A stretch of 35,947 nt of DNA from Planctomycetota bacterium (GCA_003694635.1 RFKQ01000045.1:1-35947), one strand, 5' to 3'. Positions 8,601-16,607 are shown, numbered from the stretch's first letter. Program-made: numbers and translations. The notes: a model not told the origin generated them from the letters alone.

Positions 8601-8945
8601 AAGAAAATACGCCTCAATCTCCTTTGTGCGCTCGTTTTGCACGTGCGAATCCAACCACTCCCTTAAGTCAGATCCCCGAAAATCTTTGGTATAAACCGAA
8701 AAACTCTTCCCCTCCTTCTCATGAAAAAGCTCAAAAAATAACGGCTTACTCTCCAACGTCGCCGGAGGAAATTCCTTCTGCTCTAGACGAAGTATATTCT
8801 CCCGATAAAAACGACTGGTGTTTAAATCCGGACGAAGTACCCACTCAGAATGATGATAAAAATAATGCATCAAAGCCGTCAAATACGTGGTCTTCCCACT
8901 CCCACTTGGACCCACAATGGCTATGGAAAACCGCTTTTTCCACAT
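5619..8945 (-). CDS. Large GTPase-TM-coiled-coil protein with C-terminal C2 domain
   Basis: A 1108-residue protein I cannot place in a named family. The N-terminus is a P-loop GTPase: GPSGSGKTT (12-20), DFRG (88-91, G3-like), TKAD (167-170, G4). One strong hydrophobic segment follows (about 260-280). About 690 residues of charged, helical, coiled-coil or repeat-like sequence come next. Residues 979-1065 look like a C2 domain: PDGYIIFKINGKEVGRTP, WYPKWN, then VCDQDG and GGDD. The acidic positions that bind calcium in classical C2 domains appear filled (Asp991/994, 1001, 1047, 1049, 1056). The closest known idea is the double-GTPase/TRAFAC-like class used in bacterial conflict and membrane systems. 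TssM has a comparable GTPase-TM-large domain topology but different details. The gene starts 19 bases after serA and is probably co-transcribed with it. Confidence 0.75.
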   Translation of the reverse strand: MWKKRFSIAIVGPSGSGKTTYLTALMHYFYHHSEWVLRPDLNTSRFYRENILRLEQKEFPPATLESKPLFFELFHEKEGKSFSVYTKDFRGSDLREWLDSHVQNERTKEIEAYFLQADAYLLLAAADDLNSSDLKRYQDDLALFERAIERAASGARVLPPPVAVAVTKADSNPQIWEKLEDFVQDRLGRIHKYLQHHVKDYGSIFAVSAVGNGNAQREESEGQRWRLVATIAPYKVEEPLFFLFEKLQQQAVLRARKRMKWVGLFFLGICFLYLLWGVWEGRRLLKMLERNVGGEFAQRCYRSAERFSVYFPLHSFVMGIYAKAERGRQREIQNFLDWSKENIRENPFLVYQRAQSYLTYSFLSKSLIQRLEDLKIQAQKIVFQQALELEKKFQQYPERYLEVYRNFKKIGKYFGDFIYADRLQRKLHDWRRRLQDKEYWRIRLFSKTSSPNGMLEVLRRWKAHKLQHKNCPYSSEVAKAILEIELKICQEDLRRIEFLAKREKDKRRIFQLYKSYLSGKKRCSAHVAYVQKKIVYLANGILQEFLQRFAKFQSLEDLAKSMEPLALYIAYADGDLKYKLRLKVQKFLRRLEANTASQQFYNQLVAVENSYSQSLEKASLLSLIRSVRLSLEQRIQEKNVQKSLTLLKHSLAQAKGNVVKLRQIQRELWQILRARPEFFSRIYPIFQTFFSNFLQALEKQAKSVLKIQSSIDMLEDLRHQIRQLMAVDSTFSNLKPFEEKASSQIQRLQERLFRSLPVYEGRDLAKLKGYQKALLSFITSNPKSPLVEKAKEQKQRLDRLLELEELVQNPHLDLYQKLGRLEKKFSSLSGGSYPEIFKRVQDFYSSAKQKERRELFRALKDFEEDSQKFMKTISSVVQVAQFQIRLSRAQSLQERVDKYISFWLKKSPDPSLEKRLLQQKQRIRLYQSEILYWFYRLHLDQNDIPKCFQLAQRYLKLFPQGKRTTELRIDVNFYKRILTPKTYIITFHEGDLPDIQNEKPDGYIIFKINGKEVGRTPVITDSWYPKWNHSIRFQWKYGDVIEVWVCDQDGWPRGGDDILGKYRTTKPDFISYWSKSKFNWVFPRRETIEIVREDKKKTKFTYSIELVR

Positions 8946-8964
8946 ACCAATAACATCCCTTCTA

Positions 8965-10551
8965 TCACAATCGAACCTGCACCAAAGAGATCACATCCTC
9001 CAACTGCCGAAGCTCCTCCAATACCTCCACCGAAGCAGGACTATCCACATTCCAAAAAGAAATCGCACGATTGCGCCTCCGATCCAAACCAAGCTCCAGC
9101 CGCGAAATGTTGATCCCGTGCCGCCCTAAAAGCGAACCAACCCGGCCAATCACACCAGGACGATCCCTGTTCTCCATCACCAAAATAAAACCCTCCGGAG
9201 TAGCCTCCAGCGGAAATTCATTCAAACGCACAACCCGCAACTCCTTCTTGCCAAAAAGCGTCCCCCCAATCTCTACACTCCTCCCCCCTCCCCAAACCTC
9301 TACTCCAATAGACGAATGAAAATCCAAACTTTCTTCCTGGATCTGACGAAAAGAAATCCCATGCCGCCTCAACAAAAACGGAGCATTCACCAAATTGACC
9401 GTGCTGTGAAAATTCTCTAATACTCCCTTCTGAACCGCAAGCCCAATCGGCTCCAACGATAACCGACGTACCTCCCCCTGATAATGAACCGAAAGACGCT
9501 CCACCGGCGCCTGCAACAGCTGCGCCGCCATGCTCCCTAACTTCTCTCCCAACCGCATATAACTCAACACCAACGGCCGATTCTCTAATGGCAAAGCCGG
9601 AAAATTTACCCCATTCCTCACCTCCCGATAAAGCAAATAACGACAAATCTGCTCCGCTATCGCCCGAGCAATACTCCGCTGCGCCTCCTGGGTAGATGCC
9701 CCTAAATGTGGCGTGCATATGAAATTCTCTAAAGCCAACAACGGATGATCCACCGGCGGTGGCTCCTGCACAAATACATCAAACGCCGCCCCTGCTATCC
9801 TCCCCTCCCGCAACGCCTCCGCTAAATCCTCTTCATTGACAATCCCACCCCGAGCACAGTTGATAAGATAAGACCCCGGCTTCATCAACGAAAGATTGCC
9901 CCGATGAATCAAATCCCGAGTGCCCTCGTTCAACGGCGTATGACAAGTCACCACGTCCGACTCCCGAAGCAACTCCTCCAACGTCCTCCTCTCAATATGA
10001 AGCTCCAAAAACCTCTCCTCCGACGTGTAAGGATCATACGCCACTACCCTCATCCCCAATCCCTGCGCCTTCTGAGCCACCACCCGACCAATGTTGCCCA
10101 ACCCAATAATCCCCAACACCTTGTTGTGAAGCTCCCGACCTACCAACCTCCCCTTCCACCACTTCCCCGACTTCAAAGACTGTACCCCCTGCGGAATGTT
10201 CCTCACAAGCGCAAACATCAAAGCAATCGTATGCTCCGCCGTCGTAATTGTACTCCCCTCCGGAGTGTTCATCACCAAAATCCCTCTCTGCGTCGCAAAC
10301 TCCACATCTATGTTGTCCACCCCTATCCCCGCCCGACCTATCACCTTCAAACGCGAAGCAGACTCAAGTACCTCCCTATCCACCATAGGCGCAGAACGTA
10401 CCACCAACGCATCAAAATCCGAAATAATCTGCGCAAGCGACGATGAATCTAATCCCACCTGAACCTCCACCTGAACCTGCGAATACGATGCAAAAACCTC
10501 AAGCGCCTCCGGCGCAATCTTCGTGGCCACAAGCACCCTATAACTATCCAC
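8965..10551 (-). CDS. serA: D-3-phosphoglycerate dehydrogenase
   Basis: A 528-residue long-form SerA that oxidises 3-phosphoglycerate to phosphohydroxypyruvate, the first step of serine synthesis, in the cytoplasm. The substrate-binding domain has GRAGIGVDNID (72-82). The NAD domain has GLGNIG (150-155) and the catalytic set Arg234 (NCARGGIVNE), Glu263 (QEPP) and His282 (CTPHLGAST). An intervening domain comes next, and a C-terminal ACT domain (about 455-528, MENRDRPGVIGRVGSLL) is the usual serine-sensing module. The start is GTG, supported by an AAGGAGG seven bases upstream. The large GTPase gene follows 19 bases after the stop. Confidence 0.96.
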   Translation of the reverse strand: MDSYRVLVATKIAPEALEVFASYSQVQVEVQVGLDSSSLAQIISDFDALVVRSAPMVDREVLESASRLKVIGRAGIGVDNIDVEFATQRGILVMNTPEGSTITTAEHTIALMFALVRNIPQGVQSLKSGKWWKGRLVGRELHNKVLGIIGLGNIGRVVAQKAQGLGMRVVAYDPYTSEERFLELHIERRTLEELLRESDVVTCHTPLNEGTRDLIHRGNLSLMKPGSYLINCARGGIVNEEDLAEALREGRIAGAAFDVFVQEPPPVDHPLLALENFICTPHLGASTQEAQRSIARAIAEQICRYLLYREVRNGVNFPALPLENRPLVLSYMRLGEKLGSMAAQLLQAPVERLSVHYQGEVRRLSLEPIGLAVQKGVLENFHSTVNLVNAPFLLRRHGISFRQIQEESLDFHSSIGVEVWGGGRSVEIGGTLFGKKELRVVRLNEFPLEATPEGFILVMENRDRPGVIGRVGSLLGRHGINISRLELGLDRRRNRAISFWNVDSPASVEVLEELRQLEDVISLVQVRL

Positions 10552-10557
10552 GATATT

Positions 10558-10564
10558 CCTCCTT
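10558..10564 (-). promoter_or_regulatory. Strong ribosome binding site deciding the GTG start of serA
   Basis: On the minus strand AAGGAGG lies six bases before GTG at 10551. No ATG is close by, and the first residues (YRVLVATKIAPEAL) fit the usual SerA N-terminus. Confidence 0.85.
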
Positions 10565-10580
10565 ATAAATCCTTACTCAG

Positions 10581-10601
10581 AACCTTTTTAGAAAAAAGGT
10601 T
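10581..10601. repeat. Hairpin of dispersed intergenic family
   Basis: AACCTTTTT, spacer AGA, AAAAAGGTT: nine perfect pairs. It is the first of three hairpins in the 220-base gap between serA and the ABC genes. Confidence 0.75.
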
Positions 10602-10628
10602 TCAAACCTCTAAAAACTTTTCGCACTT

Positions 10629-10664
10629 TAGGGGAAAAACTTTTTGAAAAAAGTCTTTCCCCTA
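10629..10664. repeat. Hairpin of dispersed intergenic family
   Basis: The outer arms TAGGGGAAA and TTTCCCCTA enclose an inner pair ACTTTTT/AAAAAGT. This is an extended hairpin downstream of the ABC genes and upstream of serA. Confidence 0.75.
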
Positions 10665-10695
10665 AAACCCCTTTTCCAAAACTTTTGAGACGTAA

Positions 10696-10725
10696 GGGGA
10701 ACCCTTTTTAAAAAAGGTTTCCCCC
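10696..10725. repeat. Hairpin of dispersed intergenic family, possible terminator for the ABC genes
   Basis: GGGGAACCCTTTTT pairs with AAAAAGGTTTCCCC with one mismatch. The flank CCCCCTACCACCCC and, further on, CCCAAAAACTTCTCC recur almost unchanged at 34636-34675. On the minus strand this is the hairpin closest to the end of the ABC operon, so it may act as a terminator. Confidence 0.75.
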
Positions 10726-10771
10726 TACCACCCCCTCCCAAAAACTTCTCCTTCTCCACTTCTCCCCCCCT

Positions 10772-12637
10772 TTACCCGCCCGGCGAAGCCGGCGCATAAA
10801 GACTCCGATGAAGACGATAATAACGCCCCCTGCGCCTCAACAACGTCTGGTGATCCCCCACCTCCTCTACCCGACCTCGATGAAGAACAACAATCTTATC
10901 CGCCCCCTGAATCGTACTCAATCGATGCGCAATCACAATACTCGTTCTCCTACGCAGCAACCTCCCCAATGCCCGCTGAATCAACCGCTCCGTCGGCGTG
11001 TCAATCAGCGACGTAGCTTCGTCCAAAACCAAAATTGCCGGCTCCACTACCAACGCCCGCGCAAAACTCAACAACTGCCTCTGACCCGCACTAAGCGTCC
11101 GCGCCCCCTCCTCCAAAAAATGATTATACCCACCCGGCAAACGCTCAATAAACTCATCCACAAATATCTCCCGACAAACCCTCCGTACCCTCTCAAACGA
11201 AACCGCCGAATCTCCCAAACAAATATTGTCCAAAATGGTGCCCCGAAATAAAAAAACATCCTGAGGAACCACCGCAATATACCTCCGCCATCGCTCAGGC
11301 GAAATCCGATCCAAATCCACCCCCCCTACCTCTATCCGCCCCCTTGTAGGAAGATAAAATTTTAACAATAACTGAATCAACGTGCTCTTCCCTGCCCCAG
11401 TATGTCCCACCACCGCTACCGTCTCCCCCGGCCGGATGGTAAACGAAATATCCTCTAACGCATAACCCTCCCCACCATAAGTAAACCAAACTCCCTGAAA
11501 ACAAATCTCCGAAGAAAGAATTCTATCCCGCCCCCAGCTGCCTACCTCCTCAGAAACCCTCTCCAACACAGGATCCGGGCTCGCATCAAAAACCCTAAAA
11601 ATCCGCTCACAAGAAGCCATCGCCGACTGCAAAAGATTGTACTTCTCCGCCAAATAACGAATGGGCTCATAATAATAACCAAGCAACCAAATCAATGTGC
11701 TCAACGTAGCAATATCCAACTCCCTTTGGGTAATATAAAAATGCCCAAAATAAAGCAACAACGCCAAACTAAGCCCCTCCAAAAACTGCACCGTGGGAGC
11801 GTAAAAAGCCCGCACCCGAACACTCTGAAGATAGCTCCGCTTCAAATCCTCGTTGAGAGCGCAAAAACTCCGCTTCTGCCACTCCTGCTTGTTGCACAAC
11901 TGAATCAAAGACATGCCAGCGATATTCTCCGCCATAAAAGCGTTAAACTCAGAAATACGCTGGCGCAACTGCCGATAAGCCCTCCGAGCAAAATAACGAA
12001 ACACCCAACTCACCAACACCACCAACGGCAGAATCCCAAGAGCTATTGCCCCTAACCTCCACGAAAGATACGGAATCGCCACCGAAATCGCCACCACCGT
12101 AAAAATATGACGAAAAAGATCTATCAATCCAAGACTGACAAACTCCTGAATCGATTGAACATCATTGCTCACCCGCGTAACCAACCGCCCCACCGGATTT
12201 CGATGAAAATACGAAATAGGCAAGCGAAGCATGTGCTCAAAAAGCTTGGTGCGAAGCAAATAAATCACCTTCTGACCAAAATACTGCAAAATAAACTGCT
12301 GCCCCACACTCAACAAAAAAATCAAAACGGAAACCACAAAAAAAAGTACACCTAACCCCAGCAAATGACTCCCCCCATGAAAAAACGACTGCCCAAATAA
12401 ACCCCATAACCACTCCAAAAACCCACTCTCCAAACGCCGCTGCTGAGCTAAATCCGCCACCACCCAACCCTGCACCACAACGTAAAGAATGCGCAAAGCC
12501 GCAATCATTACCCCCAAAATCCCCCCAAAAATAGCAAAAAAAAGATACGGACGCAAAAACGGATAAAGCCTGCGAAGCAAAGGAAGATCCACCGCCCTTT
12601 CCCGTATCTCATCCGAGTGAAAATAACTATCCGACAT
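10772..12637 (-). CDS. ABC exporter half-transporter, catalytic-type subunit
   Basis: The ORF track extends to 12775, but the ATG at 12637 has a good ribosome site (GAGGGAGG) and gives a normal 621-residue exporter starting MSDSYFHSDE. An N-terminal six-helix membrane domain is followed by the nucleotide-binding domain: Walker A GHTGAGKST, signature LSAGQRQ (Gly to Ala against LSGGQ), Walker B ILVLDEATS with the catalytic Glu, and H-loop IVIAHRLSTI. This half overlaps the end of the upstream half-transporter gene by 11 bases, suggesting translational coupling and a heterodimer of the TM287/288 or TmrAB kind. Substrate unknown: lipid, peptide or drug are all possible. Confidence 0.92.
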   Translation of the reverse strand: MSDSYFHSDEIRERAVDLPLLRRLYPFLRPYLFFAIFGGILGVMIAALRILYVVVQGWVVADLAQQRRLESGFLEWLWGLFGQSFFHGGSHLLGLGVLFFVVSVLIFLLSVGQQFILQYFGQKVIYLLRTKLFEHMLRLPISYFHRNPVGRLVTRVSNDVQSIQEFVSLGLIDLFRHIFTVVAISVAIPYLSWRLGAIALGILPLVVLVSWVFRYFARRAYRQLRQRISEFNAFMAENIAGMSLIQLCNKQEWQKRSFCALNEDLKRSYLQSVRVRAFYAPTVQFLEGLSLALLLYFGHFYITQRELDIATLSTLIWLLGYYYEPIRYLAEKYNLLQSAMASCERIFRVFDASPDPVLERVSEEVGSWGRDRILSSEICFQGVWFTYGGEGYALEDISFTIRPGETVAVVGHTGAGKSTLIQLLLKFYLPTRGRIEVGGVDLDRISPERWRRYIAVVPQDVFLFRGTILDNICLGDSAVSFERVRRVCREIFVDEFIERLPGGYNHFLEEGARTLSAGQRQLLSFARALVVEPAILVLDEATSLIDTPTERLIQRALGRLLRRRTSIVIAHRLSTIQGADKIVVLHRGRVEEVGDHQTLLRRRGRYYRLHRSLYAPASPGG

Positions 12638-14447
12638 CCGGGCCTCCCTCAATACACTGCAGCAACTGCTGCTGGCGATAAGTGTGAGCGTACCAACCGC
12701 CTCGCCGTAAAAGCTGATCGTGGGTGCCCTGCTCAAGAATTTGACCACCCTCCAAAACCACAATCCAATCCGCATCCTGAACCGTATGCAAACGATGCGT
12801 GCTCACAAGAATAGTAGGACGAGGACAAAGGGTCCGTAAATTGGCCAAAATCCTCCGCTCCGTCTGTGGATCCACCGCACAAAGACAGTCATCCAGCACA
12901 AGAATAGGCGGAGACATGGCCAACGTCCGAGCAAGCGCTAAGCGCTGCTTCTGACCACCCGAAAGATTGACCCCCTTCTCCCCTAAACGCGTCCGGTATC
13001 GCTCAGGTAGAGCCTCAATCTCCTCATGAATGCAAGCAAGCCTAGCCGCCCGCTCCACCACCCCAAAATCAACACCTTCCAAACCAAACGCAATATTCTC
13101 CTCCACCGTCATGGAAAAAAGAAAGGTCTCCTGAGGCATATAACCTATACTCCTACGCAACTGAGCAAGAGAAAGCTCCTCCACAGAAAAACCATCCACC
13201 CGAATCTCCCCCTCCTGAACAGAATAAAGCCGAAGAAGCAACCGCATTAACGTGGATTTCCCACTCCCCGTCGCCCCCACCAAAGCAACCGTCTGACCAG
13301 GCTCTACCCTCAACGTGATATTCTCTAACGCAGAATGAGAACTTTGAGGATAAGTAAAACAAACCCCAGAAAAGTCAATTTTTCCACGCAAAGAAACCAC
13401 AGAAACCGAAGATTCCAAAGAAAATGACGAAGGATGACCCAAAACCCCCTTTAACCTCCCCAAACTAGCCATACCCTTCTGATACATGGACATGGTCCAA
13501 CCCAACGCAATCGCAGGCCAAGTCAACAGCCACATGGCGTAAATAAATCCCACCAACTCCCCAGAACTCATCTCCCCCTGCTGCACAAATTGCCCACCTA
13601 TCCAGAGAACCAATAAACTCTGAAGAGAGACCACAAAAGCCATAAACGGCCAAAAAAGAGACTGGTACTTGGCCAAATCCAAATTGTAGCGCAAATAGTC
13701 CTGATTCTCCCGATGAAATCGCTGGATTTCCTGAGGCTCTCGCAAAAAGTTTTTGATTACCCCAATCCCGCTAAAGGTCTCCTGAGCATGAGCACTAATC
13801 ACAGCCAATTGCTGCTGAACTTTCTTGAAATGAAAATGAATCTTCCGAGAAATGTACAAAACCACAAAAGGAAGAAACGGAAGCGTCAACGCTAAATAAA
13901 AAGTTAACTCTACATTCCACGAAATCAACAAAAAAAGAACAAAACAAAAATAGCACAACGTGTCCACAAATAAAAGGAAACCAGCCCCCATCATCATGCG
14001 CACAGCGTCCACATCGTTAGAAGCTAGAGAAAGAAGCTCACCCGTTTGTGCCTTGGTGTAAAAATCCGTATCTAACTCCAAAAGCTTATAATAGTACCGA
14101 CGCCGAATGTCCCGCGCAATGTACTCCTGGGCAAAAAAGAAACATATCCGCCAAAGATAACGCAAAATCCACTGTAAAAAAATCGCACCTAGAAAAATCC
14201 ATAAAATCACGCCAATCTCACCACCACTAAACCTCCGCAAAGTGGTGGCCAATACCCCCGAAGACGGCAACCCCTGAAGAGTGTCTATAGTAATGGAGAT
14301 CAAGAGAGGCGGAATAAGCTCCAAAACATCCACCAATATAAGCACCAAAATGCCAAAAAAATAGCGGACTTTGTAGGCCCTCAGAAAAGGAAGAATGTCC
14401 ACCAAACTGGCCGAGTCCGGCGAAACCGACGAAGAAGACGAGTTCAT
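12627..14447 (-). CDS. ABC exporter half-transporter, degenerate-site subunit
   Basis: I start at the ATG at 14447 (606 residues, MNSSSSSVSPDSA); the track uses a TTG five codons upstream and either is possible. A six-helix membrane domain precedes the nucleotide-binding domain: Walker A GATGSGKST, signature LSGGQKQR, Walker B ILVLDDCLCAVD and H-loop ILVSTHRLHT. The catalytic Glu after Walker B is Asp, the mark of the non-hydrolysing site in heterodimeric exporters. That site is completed by the partner's signature, which is the altered LSAGQ, so the two changes fit one composite degenerate site. It is the first gene of a two-gene operon. Confidence 0.92.
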   Translation of the reverse strand: MNSSSSSVSPDSASLVDILPFLRAYKVRYFFGILVLILVDVLELIPPLLISITIDTLQGLPSSGVLATTLRRFSGGEIGVILWIFLGAIFLQWILRYLWRICFFFAQEYIARDIRRRYYYKLLELDTDFYTKAQTGELLSLASNDVDAVRMMMGAGFLLFVDTLCYFCFVLFLLISWNVELTFYLALTLPFLPFVVLYISRKIHFHFKKVQQQLAVISAHAQETFSGIGVIKNFLREPQEIQRFHRENQDYLRYNLDLAKYQSLFWPFMAFVVSLQSLLVLWIGGQFVQQGEMSSGELVGFIYAMWLLTWPAIALGWTMSMYQKGMASLGRLKGVLGHPSSFSLESSVSVVSLRGKIDFSGVCFTYPQSSHSALENITLRVEPGQTVALVGATGSGKSTLMRLLLRLYSVQEGEIRVDGFSVEELSLAQLRRSIGYMPQETFLFSMTVEENIAFGLEGVDFGVVERAARLACIHEEIEALPERYRTRLGEKGVNLSGGQKQRLALARTLAMSPPILVLDDCLCAVDPQTERRILANLRTLCPRPTILVSTHRLHTVQDADWIVVLEGGQILEQGTHDQLLRRGGWYAHTYRQQQLLQCIEGGPDVG

Positions 14448-14499
14448 ATCTTTTCTGCGCAAAATAACAACTTAAGAATCGCACCCCAAAAAAAAAAGT

Positions 14500-14527
14500 A
14501 TCTTACAGATTTTATAAAAAATTGCAA
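14500..14527 (-). promoter_or_regulatory. Possible promoter for the ABC exporter operon
   Basis: On the minus strand TTGCAA (14522-14527) and TAAGAT (14500-14505) are 16 bases apart, about 50 bases before the start codon. Both boxes match consensus at only four of six positions, so this is tentative. Confidence 0.3.
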
Positions 14528-14608
14528 GACTTGGCCCACAATCTCCAACTCTCCTAAATAGGCAAAAAAAAACAAAACACCAAAACCCCAATTTTTGATA
14601 CAAAGCCC

Positions 14609-14636
14609 TTGACAAAATGAAGATTTTTGGTTTACT
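14609..14636 (+). promoter_or_regulatory. Sigma-70-type promoter for the rng-rplU-rpmA operon
   Basis: A perfect TTGACA at 14609-14614 and TTTACT at 14631-14636 are separated by 16 bases. It faces the rng gene and would give a leader of about 150 bases. It is the only good promoter in the divergent gap. Confidence 0.65.
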
Positions 14637-14669
14637 TTCCCATACCGTCTAAATCCTCAACCCAAGAAG

Positions 14670-14744
14670 GTGCCCCAACTCTGCAAAAGGCGCCGCTGAT
14701 GGAGAAACTCTCCGCGCCAGCAGAAGCTAGTCCGCCCCGCTGGC
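14670..14744 (+). promoter_or_regulatory. Structured leader RNA upstream of rng
   Basis: Between the promoter and the rng start the DNA is GC-rich and can fold. GGTGCC (14670-14675) can pair with GGCGCC (14689-14694). GCTG (14695-14698) pairs with CAGC (14718-14721) around a GGAGA/TCTCC stem (14701-14713). GCCAGC (14716-14721) can instead pair with GCTGGC (14739-14744). The two uses of CAGC exclude each other, as in a switch. In E. coli the rne leader mediates autoregulation and L21 operons can carry leaders; whether this one works that way is inference. Confidence 0.45.
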
Positions 14745-14794
14745 CGATAAGTCCTGATTTGCCTTAGACCGGAAATAAAAACAAGAGCTAGAAT

Positions 14795-16264
14795 ATGACC
14801 AAAAGAATGCTAATCAACGTAGTGGAGCCAGAAGAAATTCGTATCGCCATCCTAAAAAACAACTCGCTAGATGAACTCTACATCGAACGCACCGCCCAAA
14901 CACGATATCTAGGAAATATTTACAAAGCTAGAGTGGTACACCTAGAGCGAAGCATCCAAGCCTGTTTCCTAAACTTTGGCGAAAAACAAAACGCCTTTCT
15001 CCACGTCTCAGATACCCTAGAAAGCTGGCTGCGATCCTCCCAAAAAAATGGGAAAAAAGACAAACCTCTCTATATCCAGGATTTGTTCCGCAAAGGCCAA
15101 GAAGTCCTTATCCAAATCACCAAAGAAAATGTCGGAAATAAAGCACCAACCGTAACCAGCTGTATCAGCTTACCCGGACGATACCTCGTCCTCTTCCCCT
15201 TCCTACCACGCCGAGGCGTGTCCAAAAAAATCGAAGATGAAGAGGAACGACGACGACTCAAAGAACTGATCCACGAATTGGAATGCCCACCAAATATGGG
15301 AATCGTCGCGCGCACCGCGGCCTGCAACCAACCCAAAAAACTCCTCGAACGAGACCTACAATACCTCCTCAAACTCTGGGACCTAGCCTACCAACGAGCG
15401 AAAAAAGAACCAGCCCCCGCACTCATCTACAAAGAAAGCGACCTGGTGATCAAAACCATCCGCGATGTCTACTCCCAAGATATCAAAGAAATTATCATCG
15501 ACGAAAAAGAAGTCTACCAAAAAGTGCGAGACTTCCTGAAAATGATCATGCCCCGACATAAACGAAATGTCACCCTCTACGAACAACAAGAACCCCTCTT
15601 CTACGCCTTCGGAATAGAAAAAGAAATCGAAAAAGTCTATCAACATAAAGTAGAATTGAAAAGCGGTGGAACCATCGTCATCGATCAAACCGAAGCCCTC
15701 GTGGCCATCGATGTCAATAGCGGCCGCTCAAAAGGCGAAGGTACCCTCGAAGCTACCGCATACAAAACAAACCTAGAAGCCGCCGAAGAAATCGCTCGAC
15801 AACTGCGAATGCGAGACCTCGGTGGCCTAATCGTATGCGACTTTATCGATATGATCGACGACCGCCATAAAAGAGCTGTGGAACGAGCCTTCCGAGAAGC
15901 CCTCAAAGAAGACCGCGCACGGATTAAAATGGCCCGCATGTCCCGCTTCTGCATCGTAGAACTAACCAGACAACGACTGCGTACCAGCCTCAACACCGCT
16001 ACCTACACCACCTGCCCTACCTGCCGAGGAACAGGAAAAATCAAAAACCTCGATAGCATGTGTGTCCACATTATACGAGAAATTAAACTGCAAATGACCA
16101 AAAATAGCCGAGAAAAAATTACCCTCACCCTGCACCCCAAATTGGCCAATTATATCCAAAATACACGCCGAGCCACCCTCGCCAATCTGGAAAAAGAATT
16201 CAATATCTCCATCTTTATCGACAGCAACCCTGAATTCTCACTGGAAGAATACCGATTTCAATAA
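14795..16264 (+). CDS. rng: Ribonuclease G / RNase E family endoribonuclease
   Basis: A 489-residue protein of RNase G length, lacking the long C-terminal tail of RNase E. An S1-type RNA-binding domain starts around residue 36 (RYLGNIYKARVVHLERSIQA). The 5'-sensor pocket is at GIVART (Arg173, Thr174). The DNase I-like catalytic domain carries Asp306 (AIDVNSGRSKGEG) and Asp349 (VCDFIDM), equivalent to the metal-binding Asp pair of RNase E. The zinc-link CPTCRGTG is at 407-414. It processes rRNA and tRNA precursors and decays mRNA in the cytoplasm. L21 and L27 follow directly, a common bacterial arrangement. The ATG at 14795 has only a weak ribosome site (AAGAGC). Confidence 0.95.
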   Translation: MTKRMLINVVEPEEIRIAILKNNSLDELYIERTAQTRYLGNIYKARVVHLERSIQACFLNFGEKQNAFLHVSDTLESWLRSSQKNGKKDKPLYIQDLFRKGQEVLIQITKENVGNKAPTVTSCISLPGRYLVLFPFLPRRGVSKKIEDEEERRRLKELIHELECPPNMGIVARTAACNQPKKLLERDLQYLLKLWDLAYQRAKKEPAPALIYKESDLVIKTIRDVYSQDIKEIIIDEKEVYQKVRDFLKMIMPRHKRNVTLYEQQEPLFYAFGIEKEIEKVYQHKVELKSGGTIVIDQTEALVAIDVNSGRSKGEGTLEATAYKTNLEAAEEIARQLRMRDLGGLIVCDFIDMIDDRHKRAVERAFREALKEDRARIKMARMSRFCIVELTRQRLRTSLNTATYTTCPTCRGTGKIKNLDSMCVHIIREIKLQMTKNSREKITLTLHPKLANYIQNTRRATLANLEKEFNISIFIDSNPEFSLEEYRFQ

Positions 16265-16289
16265 ACCCCTCTATACAAAGGAGAAAAAT

Positions 16290-16607
16290 ATGATCTACGC
16301 TATTGTAGAAGATCGCGGTAAACAATACAAACTCAAAGAAGGTATGGTCTTCCATGTGGACCTCCTACCCCTTACAGAAGGGCAAGAAGTAGAAATGGAA
16401 AAAGTACTCCTCCTCTCCAGCAACCAAGGAACAGAAGTGGGCACCCCTTATCTAAAAAACGTTAAAGTCGCCTGCCAAGTGCAAGGTCATAAAAAAGGTA
16501 AAAAAGTCACTGTCTACAAATACAAACGAAGAAAAGGATATCATAAAAAACAAGGACACCGACAACGCTTTACCACCCTCAAAGTTCTCGCCATCCAAAA
16601 AGGATAA
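16290..16607 (+). CDS. rplU: 50S ribosomal protein L21
   Basis: A 105-residue protein of normal L21 length. It begins MIYAIVEDRGKQYKLKEG and carries the C-terminal YKYKRRKGYHKKQGHRQ with the conserved rRNA-binding KRRK...GHRQ pattern. Its ribosome site AAAGGAG (16278-16284) is good. It lies 25 bases after rng and 39 before rpmA. L21 binds 23S rRNA in the large subunit. Confidence 0.98.
   Translation: MIYAIVEDRGKQYKLKEGMVFHVDLLPLTEGQEVEMEKVLLLSSNQGTEVGTPYLKNVKVACQVQGHKKGKKVTVYKYKRRKGYHKKQGHRQRFTTLKVLAIQKG

Noticed and set aside
5619-8945. TssM/IcmF of a type VI secretion system
   Set aside because: The GTPase is at the very N-terminus with no preceding helices, the C-terminus looks like C2, and no other T6SS gene is nearby.
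12638-12775. N-terminal extension of the second ABC half-transporter
   Set aside because: It lies inside the coding end of the first half-transporter, and a good ribosome site supports the ATG at 12637.
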